Shown here piece after piece: positions 45,390 through 58,995 of a stretch of 64,000 nt of DNA. The position numbers and the translations under genes are program-made. Numbering within the stretch: position 1 is the first letter of the stretch; the number at the start of each line of letters is the position of its first letter. Origin of the DNA: Hypholoma sublateritium FD-334 SS-4 (Eukaryota; Basidiomycota; Agaricomycetes; Agaricales; Strophariaceae); assembly GCA_000827495.1 (NCBI GenBank), contig KN817543.1:1-64000 (forward strand). The letters are read 5' to 3'. A model generated the notes under the pieces. The model was not told the origin of the DNA. It worked only from the letters and a program-made list of their open reading frames with translations, and made no database searches.

Positions 45390-48300
45390 TTTTGTAGCGA
45401 ATGCTTACAATGGAGGCCTCTCTCTCCGTCTGCTTCGCGCACACGCGCACATCTCCCCCTTCCTTCCTCCGCTCCTCAGCACGCCCTTCCCCACCCGCTT
45501 CAACCCGTTTCTTTCCCTCATCCACGCATCTTAAACTCGCTGACAGCTCTATCTACCCCGCATTTCTTGGTGTTGGCGGGAGGTACACGGAGGACAGATC
45601 CGACAGAAACGTGAAGTCGGCGGCCATGATACAAAAGGAGCGATGAGAGAAGAGTGTTCTCAAGCGTTCTGGTCCGAGGAATGTGCGAGCTGGGGGAGCG
45701 GTGGACGGGCACGGAGGATGCCATGAGAGCATGCTAGTGGGAAGAAGTGCGAAGGCGGAAGCGGTGGTAGTCGCACAGCTCGACCGCTTGTAGAACGAAG
45801 CGTGTGGGGGACCCGTGGGCGTAGGCGTAGTGGAGGGTGGCTTAGCTGCGGTGGTTACGACGGGAAGCGGTGGACATATTATCGAGGGGAGCTGGTTTCG
45901 CCTGGTGTCGAGCGCGAAGAGAGCATGCGCGAGGCAGGTCCGGGTGCCTGGCATTGGATCAGGCGCCACGACGAAGAGGAAATGCGTCAGGTGAGCATCA
46001 TCAGGAGAGCTCTGCAGAATGACCAAGGCGCCGAGGTACGCCTCCGAGAACAATTAGAGGTGATTAGGTGCATTAGCGAGGACAGCCTGAACGCTGCAGA
46101 ACCTTGTGGGATCAGGTCAGCGGGGCAGCCGACAAAGGGCGCGAAAAAATGTACCTAGAGCGCCGACGTGGGCGGTCTGCGAAGCGGGGACACTGGAAAG
46201 AGTGGCGAACATGGGTTTGGGGGTAAGCGATGATCTTCATCGTGGTTGATGAGGCTGAACGTCCCTCCGCTACTTTTAGCTGACCGCGCCTGCCCCACCG
46301 CCGCGGTTCCTTCCCTGGACGCAAATTCCAGTTTTTGGCAGAAATAAACGGGGTGATATATCGCCCTCAGACCAGTAGACACGTTGGTGATCTCCGACTT
46401 TTCACTTTTCACTTTTGCTCAAAACGTCGCCTGCGCAACTGGCTGGACGCAAGTCTACCTCGTCATTTCTCCGCTCGATGTCCACTCGCTACCGCACAGG
46501 ACCAACGAATAAACGCACGCACGCATTTGGTAGTCAGAATAGTGGCAAACCAGTCCCAAGCGCCGCGCCGTGCGGACTCGCAGATGCCTCAGCTGCCTCA
46601 GCGTATACACGGGCAGATCACGTCGTAATCGCACGCACGCAGATTTCGTTCGCACGTGTTCGCTCAACGATGTGTAAGAGCTGACGAGCGATGGAATCGC
46701 GAGCGGCGAGAGGCAGGCGGTCAAAGCTTCAACTGCGGAGCGTATTTTCCAGGTGGTGGCTTCGCGGCAGCAGATCGGCGCTTGCAAAAAATATTGGAGT
46801 GCGAGCCTGAGGGTGTTGAGGGCGCTGGTGGCAAATACGTGATCTATGTCGAAAGAGAAAAGCGAGGTGGTGGTAGGTGGAATACAAGGACGCGATAAAT
46901 CGCGGCGTTGGGAACTTCGGGCCCTGGTGACGAGGCGACAGCCGGACATGCAACGGCGGGTTAGAGGCCCCTGAAAGGCATTTTCTGCGCGGAACCAAAA
47001 CATCTGCGGTGCTAGAAGCGGGTGTATGGATAATGGCACATGGAGTGGGTCCTGCTTGATAGAATGTAGGTGGACGGAGAAAGGGGTGGAAGCCTGCATG
47101 TGAGCCTGCGTAAGCACGTGTAAGAGGAGGGCGCAATGGTGGTGTACACACCCAGCGCGGCGACATAGGAGGTGTCTGCAGATGAGGTAAAGCCATGGAA
47201 CGCAGATTCAGAGAAATGGGTCTACGGCGGGCGAGAAGGGACGAAGAGGAGATTCTGGAGACGGAAGGGTATGTTGTGCGGGCGCCGCGGTGGGAGGAGG
47301 AAGGTCCGGGTATAACTGGTGATATATACGAGCTCGGACAGCGGGAGAGGGGCACGGAGGGCGACCGGCGAAGTGGAGGTTCGCTGGAACGAGATACTGA
47401 AGGAACGTGGCTGGATAGTCCCGTGAGGCGGTGGCGGGGAGACGGTTCGGGGTTCGGCGGAGGGATGGGCCGGAGGGCAGGTGTAGAGGGCGGCGTTGAC
47501 ACCTACGCAGGTCAGCGAGGGGAAGAGGGAGAAGCAGAGGGCGTACTTAAAGTGCGAGAAGTAGTATCTGCCGACCCCAGTGCGCGGAATGCGCAGAAGA
47601 CAGGGCCGGCAGGGTGTATGTGAGGACTAGGTGCGATCCACAGCGACCTATAGAGCGGATCTGGCTGCTTCCTGGACGCGTGTGCGATGCGAGGATGAGG
47701 CTGGTGCCTGTGAAGAGCGATCAGATCAGCGAGACCGACGGAATGCTGGGACGGACGCACCTGTAGGCTAGAGGTATGGCGCGAGAAGCGTTGGAGACGC
47801 ATGAGAACACTGGAGAGAGAATCTGAGATGGCGTTTGGGGCTGTGCCCACTGGCAATACGGAGCAGCAGAGGCTGAGCGTCATCGTGGTTGATGAACAAG
47901 CCTTCGCGCGAACGGCGTGGGATTGGCGAATTTCTATTTTTTGTTCGCATCAAGGCCAGCCTGCTGCTCGCATTTCATGACGAAAAAAATACCCCGCAAT
48001 GGCCATGAATAGGCAAACAACTGGGTATAGCCATGTCGTCCTTTATTTCAGGTGCACGCGCATCCAGTGTCGGCACTCAGGCAGGTTCAATCCTGCTCGA
48101 TGTCTGGGATCTTTTCAGCTCACGCAGTTCGCGTCCCAACTATATAAATTCATTTTTTTAATCCGCGCCTCAAGGTAATTTTCAAATTTTTCATAAAAAT
48201 AAAGCCTCATCGAACTTGGCATGTACTAAACATACCACGCAGAAAATTACGCCACGGAGTTCGATATCAGCGCCTTTGCATCGATCGGCCTCATTGCTTC

Positions 48301-50989
48301 CTCACGACCTCACTACGTACGAGTCTGAATCTGGCACCGTTTCTTTCTTTACAAAATCGCACGAAAATACCAGAGGAGACTCGGCGCGAAAACCTGGTCC
48401 TCGAATAGCGTAAATTTGAAACTCTTTCATCGAGTTCTTCTCTCTGGAGAAGGGTACCTTTTCCCCTCTAATCTCTAATAAAGCCGCCATTCTCTGATTG
48501 TCACGCCCTCCAGAGTCCACATAGGCTAATAGCTCATACATACATACACTCTTAATGTCGTCGCTCCGTTCATCATGCCACGCCGGGCGCTAGTCGACAA
48601 CGCAGAGTGAACCGTGAATGGCGTTGGTAGGAGCGTCGCGCAGCTCGTATATATTAGCAGATTTGGGTATGCAGATCTCGAGAGCGGCGGCGTAGCAAGC
48701 TATGAGATTTGTATTGTGAAGTAATGAGGCTGTACGCGGAGGACTACGGGAGATCAGAGAGGGTGACTAGGGATAGCAACATACGCACTTGAAGCAAAGG
48801 ACGCGATATATACAATCTTCGTGGACACGGCTTATGGCCCACGGTGTACTCAGTCACTCGAATACCGCGCATCGCCGAGGACCGCAGATGCAGACGGGAC
48901 GGCGAAATAGGCTGAGTTCGAGAGACCTACTCACCTCAAGCATCAGTATAGCTGAGAGGTGCGTGTTCGAGAGAACTAACCAGAACCCGAAGCGAGAGCA
49001 CTCGTGAGGCGGCGTCGCGGGCGAAAACGCATAGGCATCGAAGTCTTCAGACGCATAGAGGGCGTCATGGATGGTGCAAGCCGTACGAGAGCGCAGATCG
49101 TATGTCGGTGTGCGTAGAGGTCCCGCAGAGCGCCCAACGACGTCAGGAGAATGGTTCCCTACGCGGATGCGGACGACGAAGCTTCGTGATCGTCTCCTGC
49201 AAACATCATGGTGATCATGCCAAGTCACAGATTACGACCTACATACCCAGCATCCTCTACAACTGTTGACCCCCAAAATGCTTCGATGTACAAGCGCTCA
49301 AGAGAGATGTAACGCCCATTTCAGAACACGAAGGCTGGTTCGAGGGACCTAATTGCCGATGATGTGAATATTTGACTTCAGCCTTCAGGATGCGTAGCGT
49401 AGGCCGGCGTCGTCCTGGTTGGCGTCTGCCTGTGGTACATTCAATTCGTCATCTAGAAAGTTGCAACGGCGAGCATTCCGGAATCGCGAAGGTGACGGGT
49501 GACTCCCAGCGATGCGAAATGGCGGTACCAGGGTCCGCCGCATGTGGTTGACGGAACACAGACGCGGCTCTAGCGGCAGGCAGCGGTGCTGGAGGCGACA
49601 GCCGCGATGTTGGACAGGGGGAGTGAAGGAGTCGTGTTGGGTACGATTCCGAGGGGCTGCTGAAGGACGGCATGGATCCTGTGAGTATCAGCGAGGAATC
49701 AGGAAAAAAGCGAGCGAGACGGTGGGCAGGCATGAGAATGAACAAAGGATCGAGATCCGTAGGCAGGGATCGAAAGAGAGCCGATATCGAGGGATCAGAG
49801 AGGATCGGGGGAGACGGGGGTGTGGGCCTCGCGAATATTGCAGGTACTGGCACATTATGATCATTTGGGGACACAGATCTCGAGAAATTAACCAGCGTTA
49901 CCGAGGTAGGTCAGGTAGGTCCGGGCGACAGCGGCGTGGAGTTGAGGTCCATGATGGAGGACGCTCTATGTTCATGTGAAGGGGAGTGGGATGCTTTTAA
50001 AGGCTGTGCGGAGTCAAACGGGAGATCAGTGGGGGCTACGACAGACAGTAGCAAACGGACCTAGGGCAAGGGAGACAATATAGACGACGCAACGTGGTGC
50101 AAAGGAAACGCGAATTGCAAGAGAGAAAGTTCTGAGAAACTGGTGATAAGGTGCTCCTGGAAGTGTGTTAGAGAGCGGGTCCGGCGGTTTCTTCTATGTG
50201 TGCGACGCAGAGGGCGAAGAGGAGCCAAACACCTGGGGGGATGAGGTCAGCAAATAGGATGGAGGAGGGACGGAGGGGCTGGGAAGGACGCACGAAGAGA
50301 CACAATGTAAAAAGTGAAAGAGGCTCGCTATGTCAGAAGAGTGTGAAGAACAAAGTTGGAGCCTGGCGTAGTCCAGCGTGAACAAGGCAACGACGCCGCG
50401 GTCATGACGCCGCCCGTGAGAACAACGCGACCCGCCGCCTTTCCATTTGGGGTCCTTTTTTGCCGATACTTATGATCGACCCGCACAATGTGCAGGTCGG
50501 TCAATTGTAGTCGACGGTGCACGCAGGCGATTTGTAGAGAATCAATTTTGTTCTTGGTGTTTGCATTATTGAAGTTAACACACACTGACAGTTTTATCAT
50601 ATGCATTAAACCCTGCAATGCACGCATGCCGAACTCCCTATGATCTCGTACAAAGAGCCTATGTTAGCATTCATCTCTGTATAAAAAATAAACGTATACG
50701 ACTGGGAGGGCCCTCCTGCGCTTGTACTGGTGCTCACATGAGATAGATCCACGCCGCCGCATTGTAAATGTCATTGTATTTAGCGTCCACCTCAAAGCTC
50801 GCAGTGGAATGTCGTGCATACTACGCTCTTTGCCCATGCTGAGGCTTCTACGAATCTATCAGCTAGCAAGCGCTGGCTGTTGGATGCAAGCTCACCATCT
50901 TCCGCGTCGTCTCAGTCAACATTGGTCTCTATGACTTGAAAAGCGGCCTCACCGCGCGCGGCTTTGATGAATGCGACCGTGGGCCTATC
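45390..50989. other. Strand-asymmetric GA/CT-rich repeats, no gene supported
   Basis: The plus strand is purine-rich over most of this stretch, so minus-strand frames are long (for example 45553-46053, 46455-47117, 46729-47502) but encode Pro/Ser/Thr/Arg-rich low-complexity sequence overlapping in several frames. A diverged word GAT(C/G)A(G/A)(G/A)TCAGC with similar surroundings recurs at 46110, 47719, 50240 and 52139. CGTCATCGTGGTTGATGA-like words occur near 46235 and 47878. I read this as old repeats of about 2 kb. Confidence 0.45.
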
Positions 50990-51295
50990 CTATCGAGCAT
51001 CGCAGAGCGTAAGCGCACGGTGAATATCCCGCCCAAATTGGGAGAAATATGGAAATGGTACGTTCATTGACCGTTTCAAGTCCAGGTAAATCGCGCCCAC
51101 GCTCGTATCGTCCTCATATTCAAGCTTCATCTGGTAGCGATGTCTCCGGTACTGAGACGTAACGTGTATATTGCCCTGCAGGTCAACGACGGTGACGTCA
51201 GGCTGCAGTGCTCTCTGAAATGCCATGGCAGCATCGTCGGGCACGGCCTGTTTCCATTCACCATTTTGGCGACCCGGATCATATACGTTAAGCAT
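50990..51295 (-). CDS. Possible 101-aa ORF of unknown function
   Basis: Open minus-strand frame with ATG start and TGA stop whose composition stands out from the Pro/Ser-rich ORFs around it. It has a balanced, globular look: Val-Tyr-Asp-Pro-Gly-Arg-Gln-Asn-Gly-Glu-Trp-Lys, Val-Val-Asp-Leu-Gln-Gly-Asn-Ile, Tyr-Gln-Met-Lys-Leu-Glu-Tyr-Glu-Asp-Asp. No family is recognised. It may be one exon of a decayed gene. Confidence 0.3.
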   Translation of the reverse strand: MLNVYDPGRQNGEWKQAVPDDAAMAFQRALQPDVTVVDLQGNIHVTSQYRRHRYQMKLEYEDDTSVGAIYLDLKRSMNVPFPYFSQFGRDIHRALTLCDAR

Positions 51296-54200
51296 CCCGC
51301 GGATGCCAGTCGCGTGCTTCTAGACTGACTGAACTGCTGAAGAAATCAGGGGGATCTGCGCCTCGTGTGCATCAGCATGCGCAGCAGATCCATACAGGGA
51401 GCAAACTCACCGACATCCGCAGATTGACAATGCCAGAGCCTCCGTGCAACAAAGTTGAGGGCAGAAACGGCCATGTATCTCCGATTTTGAGTGCACAGAG
51501 CGGGCTGCGGATGATCGAGGTGGTGGTGGCTGAGCCAGCCAATCGAGGTACGAAAAAAATAGAGCGCGGGCCGACGTCATTCGTGGTACAGGCAGCGCGG
51601 ACGTGAATGATGCGGCGTTGGAAGCGCGAGATAGGCCTGAAGATGAGAGGTGTTCGCTACCTGGACGAGAGGAGGGGACGGAGGGCTGTTTTTCAGTGAG
51701 AAGGCGGGGCATGCATGGCCGGTCAGCGAGCACGCAAAAACGATCCTGAGCACAGCAGCGGCAGCGCAGGGGGAACTTTGCGCACTGCGGCGCGCACGTG
51801 GGTTTGAATCGCGGAAAGGCTGTGTTTATGAAGCTTGCGGCGGGGGTACATGGAAGGCGATGGTGTAGGCCATGTTGCGGTGTGAAGGGTATGGGAGACG
51901 AGCGTAAGAAGGCGTGAGGGGCAGCGTGGCTACCTACGCGCGTCAGCGGGCGTTACAACGGGCAGTGGGAAGCGTACCTAGAGCGGGAGGCTCAGGGAGG
52001 TCCCGTGCGCTTGGCATCGCGATGTAGAAGAGGGCCATGGCGGCAGGCGCAGCTGCAGAGCGAGCGCTGCCGAATGTATATGAACGCGGTTCCGGTGATC
52101 AGGCGCCTGAGCGATGGAACGCGGAGGGAGGCTGCGAGGATCAAGTCAGCGGCGCTACGGAGGGCGGGGACAGGATTACGTCCAACAAAAGCATCGTCGG
52201 GGGCGGCTTCTGCGGTGCGTGTGACGTGTCACACGAGAGATAGAATTTCCGCGGTGGGTCAGAACCGGAGCCGGGGAGCCCAGACGGCGTGCGAACGCGA
52301 ACGTCGTGCGCAGCAATCAGCGAAAGTCTATTTTTAGCAGAATCTGTTTTTACCTAAGATCGATTGTCATCTGTTATTTGGTCTGAGAAGGAGACTATAT
52401 TCATCTCCCGTGGTCCCGCGTGTCGCTCACTCATGCAGGATGTCCGCGCGCAGTACTATCACCCCTCTGCCTCCTCTGCCCTCTCCCTCCGCTCTTTGGC
52501 CCGCGTCGTGTCGCGCGCACTACGCGACTACACAATCCAGCGTAACTCAGACTCTCCGTCGCCGAAGCGCCCATCTCACTCAGCTACTTCCCGCCTACCG
52601 CGTTCCTCAAGGATCACCTGCACATGCATACGGTATCCACCTCGCCCCTGAACGCGATACCTCCACGCCCCTCGCTTGCTATTCCGGCTCCTCCGTCGCA
52701 CCCGGCACGTCATTCTCTTTCACAATCCACCCGCTCATCCACGTACTCTCCTCAGTCAACGATCCCTATGCACTGCGCCACGCGCCGCACTTTCCCTCCA
52801 CCCGCCTCGACGCATTCCCCCTCCCTCCACTCCTCTACCCATGTCGCGCACCACACACGGTCACGATCCAGTGTACCTCAGATGCTGCTCCGACGCAGCT
52901 CCCGACTTCCTCATCCACCCTCCATTCTCCCTCCTTTGCTCTCACGTCTCTCGGCTTTATGACTCCGCCGCCTTACTCGCTCCTGTGTCCAAAAATTCCT
53001 TGCTCCATCCCAGGCCCACCTTCCAAACACAGGCAGCTGCATACAACTCCTGCACATCGCTTGCTTACTTGCCCGCCTGTCGCATGTCGTCCACCTCTTC
53101 GCTCCCGCGTTCCATACCGCACTCACGCGCCACGCTTAATGTTAGCCCTCGTCCCTCCCTCTGCCCTCCGCATGCCCTTCCCCTCCGCTTTCGGCCCGTG
53201 CATGATGCACATACGCAACCCCCACGCGTCCACCGGAATATTAATAGCACCTGTTAATGACGTACCTAATTTCTCGAGGCAGATACCAAGCATTCGGTGT
53301 TCGCAGCAGCTGGACGCGGGGACCGCTCTCGATGAGACTCACAACTTGAAAAAAGGTTCTGTGGGCATTCACGAGGAGGTCGCGGAGGGCATGTGCTCAT
53401 AATCGGGCAGTGTGTCAACTTGCCAAAATCATGCGGGGCAGAAAAACTTACAGTGAGCACCTGTAAATGACGTGTTCCTGATTTCTTGACGCAGATATTC
53501 AGAGTTCGCACTTGGGGGCGGGGGTGCTCTTGCGGACACATACAGCTCAAAAAGAATTATGTGGGAATGCACGAGAAGATCGCTCAGGCCTGCGCGCGAG
53601 ATCTGGCAGTACGTGCCGCTCGCGAAAATCTTGCGGTGGTAAAAAGTTATTGGCCTTTTTTTCTTGGTGCTTTGATGTTTTCGAGCATCCACTGACTGTA
53701 TTCTCGTTCCCTCAGGAGCACCGCAATACGCGCGATCGAGAAAACGGTGAGTCTATTAATATATTCTGTTACATAACGACGTCCTGGCTGATTTCTCTCG
53801 ACACAGATATTGTACGTGCCATGGCATACCAAGACGATTTTCAAGTTCACACACTGTTGTAAACAAAGTTTCAATACGTTCCCAATATAATTGAAATGCA
53901 CATTCCACGAGCGCGAAGCAAGCGCGAAGGAGAACTGCCGCCGCGCGCGATGTCAGCACTCCGCAGATTCCAAGTGAAGTTTAGAATATTGTGTGCGTTC
54001 TCCTCCTCCCTAGCTTCCGCGTTTCGCACTAGAAAAACATCTCGCATTACGCTAGGTGAACTTTTTGGAGCTAATAATAGCGCCGGGTCTAGAGCGACAG
54101 GAACGCAACAGCGCGAGCGTCCATTGTAATGGGTCTCCGCGCGGCTTCTCTCGCACTGCACTGCAATGCCTGTGCGCGTATTTCACTAAAAACCCCCATA

Positions 54201-54811
54201 TATGTGGATCAAGCCGTATTAATTACATGTGTGAAGTGCAGTATAAAGGCTTTAAATTTGTGGTAAGACATACCCATCCCATCTCAGCCTCTCTGCCCAA
54301 TTCTCGCACAGCGCAGTGTGGCGCGGGCAGGTGCTGTCCGGCATGCGGTGTTTCTGTAGATGGAGAGCCTGTCTGCTCGGCCTAGTACATCCAATGGGCG
54401 CGTCCTCCTTTAATCGTTCGATTCAGCCGTTTCTGAGTATTCTTGGATACAGGGTCCCGCTAACACGGAACTTTGGCTGGGCTGTGTGTGCTGAAGTGGA
54501 ATATTCAGCTTGGAACGCAGAGATCTCTGCATATCCATTATTTGTAAATACTCATTCTATATTTCTCTGTCTCGCTTTTTTGCATATAAAATACCTTGTA
54601 TCCATTAAATTCGAGTAATAAATAACATTCTGCATATATATCTAAGCAATGCACAAGAATCCAAAGACGAAACGAGAGAAATGAGCGAAACGGAGGTACG
54701 CATATCCGCCGTTCGCTCGATTAGCGCCCGAATTCACTATCATGTCCGCCCGAAATACATATTCCATTTTCATCAACTACGTACGTATGTACATGGGACT
54801 ATCTAGCTACA
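51296..54811. other. No gene supported
   Basis: Between 52410 and 53402 the plus strand is C-rich and one frame is open for 330 codons from a GTG, but all three plus frames are largely open and Pro/Ser/Thr-rich, so coding is doubtful. A GCAGATAT.CAGAGTTCG-like unit is repeated near 53280 and 53495, each followed by a stretch about acidic Glu/Gly codons, pointing to a local duplication. Confidence 0.35.
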
Positions 54812-54910
54812 TATAAAAGAGCCGCCAACTGACCATTAGCCCCATCCCATTCCACCTCCCTTCTCCCCTCCCCTCCTCTGCGTTCCGCTCCCTCCGCCGG
54901 CGCCCATTGT
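54812..54910 (+). promoter_or_regulatory. TATA box followed by CT-rich tract
   Basis: TATAAAA at 54812-54818 is followed 30-80 bases later by an almost pure pyrimidine tract (54850-54895). That layout is typical of strong fungal core promoters. It points right, toward a series of well-formed plus-strand introns beginning at 54938. Confidence 0.45.
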
Positions 54911-55153
54911 CACCTGTGCCCAGCACCGCCATACCCAGGTAAACTACGCGCTATACTGCTCTCGCAGTTCGCTAACACGCTGCTTGTCGTCGACACGCAG
55001 GCCCCGTGTGCGCCTCAGCGTACTCCCGCCATCATTGGACCCGCCGCGCGCCTTCAGGTATGTCAGCGCCGTTCGAAGTAGCGACAGGGATACTCACCTT
55101 AATTTCAGACTCTGCGCCTATCATGGCCTGCGCTCGCTGCACATCGTAGCTCG

Positions 55154-55693
55154 ATGGTAAGACCTGCGTACCGCATGCGTTGCGCCACCTCGTCCTCGCC
55201 GTCATCCATCCGCGTTCGAGTAAGTAAATACTATGCACGAACGACGCATTCGTAGCCCTGTATCGCAGCGCGTGCTGCCAGCTACGAAGGTACGTGAGCA
55301 CGCGACGCAGTTGGCACAGCACTCACCGTATCTCATCCGAACAGCAGATGCTCGAGGCTTCCGTGCTCTGATGGACGCGTGCGACGCCAAGACACAGTCG
55401 CCTGAGCGCGCGTCCCTGAAAATGGCCAAGGTAGACCCGCGTTAAGGTGAGCGCGCTGTCTCTCTCTCTCGGGCGGAGCTGCTCACGTACCTAACCAGCT
55501 CATGCAGAACAGCCGCGCCGCATCTCGAGATGCACTTGGCGCTACCCCGTATGCAGGTTGGACCTGTCGAACCAGCGAATGCGCTAGGGAATGCAGACGC
55601 CGCGCATCGATGGGTGACGCAATGCCCTGGGTCACGCATTCTGCGGTGTCAACGCACCGCTATGCGGTTTCGCGGGCGATGTTCTGGCCCTAG
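55154..55693 (+). CDS. Candidate intron-dense small gene, 101 aa
   Basis: Downstream of the TATA box, two introns (54938-55000, with GCTAAC branch site; 55058-55108) lie in what would be the 5' leader. An ATG forms the last three bases of the exon 55109-55156. Splicing to 55256-55289, 55348-55430 and 55508-55693 gives 101 codons plus a stop, all junctions GT-AG and in frame, starting Met-Pro-Cys-Ile-Ala-Ala-Arg and containing Phe-Arg-Ala-Leu-Met-Asp-Ala-Cys-Asp-Ala-Lys. No family is recognised. GC-rich DNA keeps other frames open too, so chance is a real alternative; the promoter, branch sites and exact phase agreement are the reasons for listing it. The first intron inside the coding part is about 99 nt with a weak acceptor. 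Confidence 0.3.
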
Positions 55694-58477
55694 ACATGGC
55701 AGCGGGCACGCACGAGAAGGTAAGTTTGAGTTAAACTCACCTTGACCAGGAATCCGCAGTCCATGGGCGAAGGGCAGAGCGCGGGATCCCTCGGCATGTT
55801 CTGCAGGCGCACACTTCGCATCCAAAGCCAGCATGCTCGTTCTTTATACGTGTAAGAAGCGCGTGTAAGAAGCGCGCGGTGCAGCGGGACGGCTACACAT
55901 ACCTTCTGAGGTAACACAACGCCGTCCTGCTCTCGCCTTGATTGGTGCAGTCGAGTCACATTGTGTGATGTCGCCGGCCACCGCGCAAAGCGCAAAGTTG
56001 TGTGATCTGCGCTGGAGGATACCCGCTGCAGAAATGTGAGCAGATTTCTCGGAGAAGTAGACAGCGTACTCACCTTGTGCGCGAGAAACGGGCGCTGGGC
56101 GAGACGGCGCTGCCTCGGGCGGTGTCAGAACGTCCCCTGCCCACCAGAACACAGCAGCGGGGCTGCTTGTGTCCCGTCTGGGCACCTCTTGGCGCGGAAC
56201 GCACACCCGCAGTGTGTTGTGCTTGACAGGCGCATCCAGGTGTGATTGCGCCTGGTTAGGTGTCATCAGGTTTTGGGGTTGCGTTTCTCTGGGTAGATCG
56301 CGGTGTGTGAGCGAGCAGACGACAGGAACGGATGTTGTGAAGGAACGCACCCACCGAGCGCGGCACGCGCCTTGCGCGGGACGGATGCTTTGCAAATCAG
56401 GCAGCGAAGGTCAGCTGGAAAGGTGAGAGATATAAAGGCGAGGAATGCATAGGGCGCCCACCTTGGTCACTTCCTGGCTGTCAGAGGACGCCCGCCTCCC
56501 TCACAGGACGATGACGGCTGTGGCTGTGCACGGAGGTGTCCCCCCAACATCGTCCCCTGTCTGCGTTGCGCGCCCAGATCACCACACACGACATCAAAGG
56601 CGAGCGATCAAGCATGCACAGTCGACTTGCGTCGGCACACTGACGGATGGGTGTACTGGGCTCGTGCGGACGGCACGTTATATCGAGGGCGGGAACATGT
56701 CAAGGAGGGACCAGATGATGCGTGAAGGTAGCGGTGACGAGAGGGAGGGAGGCGGGAGGGGAGAGAGCGGCGGCACGGATGGACGGATCGGAGGAAGGAG
56801 GACCTTGGGAGCGGCTGGGACGCGCGCTGTGATTGGCTGGCGAGGGATGGGGGTGCCGACAAAAGGGAGGCGGGCCCTGTTATTTGTCGTGGACTGGCTG
56901 AGCTCTCGCGTGTACCGCCAGCCGAGAGAGGCAGGGCAGAGAATGCGCGAGCCAGCCATCTAGGCGTGTGGAAGCTGGGTGGTGATGGCGCCGCGGCATG
57001 TCTATGGCTTTATGTCCTAGGATCGTACAGGAGCGGAGAGGAACCTTCCAGCGGAGCGACGGATGGCAGGGTCAGGTTCACCTATTCCAAGATCGTCCCC
57101 GTGGGCGGGAGGCTCATGGACATCGTGGTCGACACAGAAGACGTGCGAACGTCGTCGACTGCCTTGATGCAGGTCTATTTTTAGATTATCACCCTCGTGG
57201 CTACAAGACCCAGCTCGTGATTTTTTGGTACAATTCAAAGGCTAGATGTGGTCCCCTCAGTCAGGTACAAACGCTCGAGCTCGCTCTTCTCTTGACGCTT
57301 TAGGCTCATATTTGGACTCGTGATAACTTATAGTACGGCGCTGGAAAGATCTTTCAAGATTTTTTTTTGATAGAATAAGAATAAGTAGAACAATGGAATA
57401 TTAAGCATGTATAAATGGCCATTTTGAACACCTGCGCGCTCAACATATCACTGCCCCCTTGATGGAGAGGGCATATTTTGCTGATGCGCTTTTTGTTTAT
57501 GTTCTTGGCCCGCTTTCACCGTATCGGGCAGCGACGTGGACATGGACAGTGTCGGCTAAATACATGGAACGCAGCGCGATACGAAGACATGCGAGATACG
57601 GAGAATAAACATAACCTTTTATGGGCACATTTCATTGTCTGCAGGACGCCAGGCTGTGGGGATGGGAGATGTTCTTTGTGCGCATGAGAGCAAGCAGGGA
57701 AGGGCGAGATCGCATGGGTGAACGGAGGTCTGGATGGGCGCAGCTCAGATTTGGTGCTTGAGTGCGGCCTGGCAGGGTGTATGGATTAGTGTGGCCAACA
57801 ACGGAAGCGAGGGGCACACCTAGAGAGGCAGGCGTTTTGAGTTATGCATAGGAATATAGGAATGAGAGCCAAATGGAAAGGGGAGAGCGGTCGGAACTTA
57901 GTTGAAGAAAATGAGAGCGACGCTGGATGAAGCTTGAAGCTTTGAAGCTTGAAGCTTTGAAGCTTTGAAGCTTGAGCTTGGCCTAACACGGCCACGTGTC
58001 CCATTTTGTTTGCAGAATTACCAAGCCGTTGCTCAAAATCGGTCAGCTGAGTCGTCAGCTGAGTCCGTACCTGTTTTTTGGTGGTATGTAGGGGCATGTA
58101 TCGCCGTCAGCACGGTATTATACAAGATTTTGGATTATATGTGTATCTAAATATATTCCACGTTATATAGTCTCAATTGAAAAACTACACGAGCGCGGTT
58201 TCGTACACCGCGGGAGATGCGTAAATGCGTCTGGAAAAATGAAATACCAATAACTTCTGCATACTTTTAATTCAAGTCACAAAATTTAACCGGAATTCAA
58301 GATTCTGGCATGTTTGAGAACTGTGTGAGCGCGCTCGGGGACATTGCGTAGATGTCGTCCGTGCTTGTACTTAGATAAGTATATGTGCTAACCGGTGTGT
58401 TAGTTTCCTTTATTCGCACATCATGCATCATGCCCCACTGCGCTGATATGTCTCGATGACAGCACTCGACATTCGTC
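55694..58477. other. No gene supported; some intron-like signals
   Basis: A strong plus-strand intron pattern occurs at about 55720-55759 (GTAAGT to CCGCAG). Other ORFs (56445-56963 and overlaps) are purine-rich and lack domains. The AAGCTT repeat at 57928-57978 lies here. Confidence 0.35.
57928..57978 (+). repeat. TGAAGCTT short tandem repeat
   Basis: About six or seven units of GAAGCTT(T/G) in a row; palindromic within each unit because of AAGCTT. Confidence 0.85.
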
Positions 58478-58990
58478 CATATGCACATGCGGCTTTTTGC
58501 CGTGTCGTCGTCGTCACAGTTCCCAGCTCCCAATCTCGTCGACGGCGAACGCGCGAGGCGCTTCTGGAGCTGGATCAATGAACACGCGTGGAAGACGCCC
58601 AGGAACGACGTACTTCGGAGTCAAAGCTCTGAGCCGCCCAGTCGCTGACACCGTCGCACAGCTTTCTCCCTGGTTCTTCGGGCTGCGATCAGAAGTCAGT
58701 GCGCGTCCGACAGACGGCGAAGGGTGCGTTCTGCGCTTTGATGTGATGTAGCTGACACCGCCCTCTCAGCGAGCACCTGAGCGTTTTACACCCCATCCAC
58801 CGCCGGTGAGTTCGTCGTTGTCACCAATGCTAGCGCGCTTATGTTTCTGCAGATAGATAATCGGATGAGCACCGCGGCATCATTCTCGAGGACGCGTTTC
58901 GGACATAGACGCAATCAGGATCGTCAACTGCCGTTACAGAGAGTAAGACTTACCAGGGCTTCGTCTGACGGCAGCTGGACAGGTATTCGT
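58478..58990 (+). repeat. Diverged tandem repeat, unit 1
   Basis: Pairs with 58996-59650. Shared landmarks in order: ATGCGGCT.TT.GCCGTGTCGTCGTCGTCAC, GCT.CTGGA, CAATGCTAGCGCGCTTAT-like, GCAGATAGA.A, and ACGCAATCAG followed by TGTCAACTGCC-like. No intact gene in either unit. Confidence 0.6.
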
Positions 58991-58995
58991 GCCTC

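Noticed and set aside
45553..47883. Several long minus-strand ORFs (166-257 codons)
   Set aside because: They overlap one another in different frames, and composition follows the purine bias of the plus strand. Nothing is conserved across the internal repeats.
48080..48102. GCAGGTTCAATCCTGC, resembling a tRNA T-arm
   Set aside because: The loop is six bases instead of seven, and no cloverleaf or A-box precedes it.
52410..53402. Plus-strand ORF of 330 codons
   Set aside because: Starts with GTG, overlaps other long open frames, and is Pro/Ser/Thr-rich from pyrimidine-rich DNA. No intron signals or domain support it.
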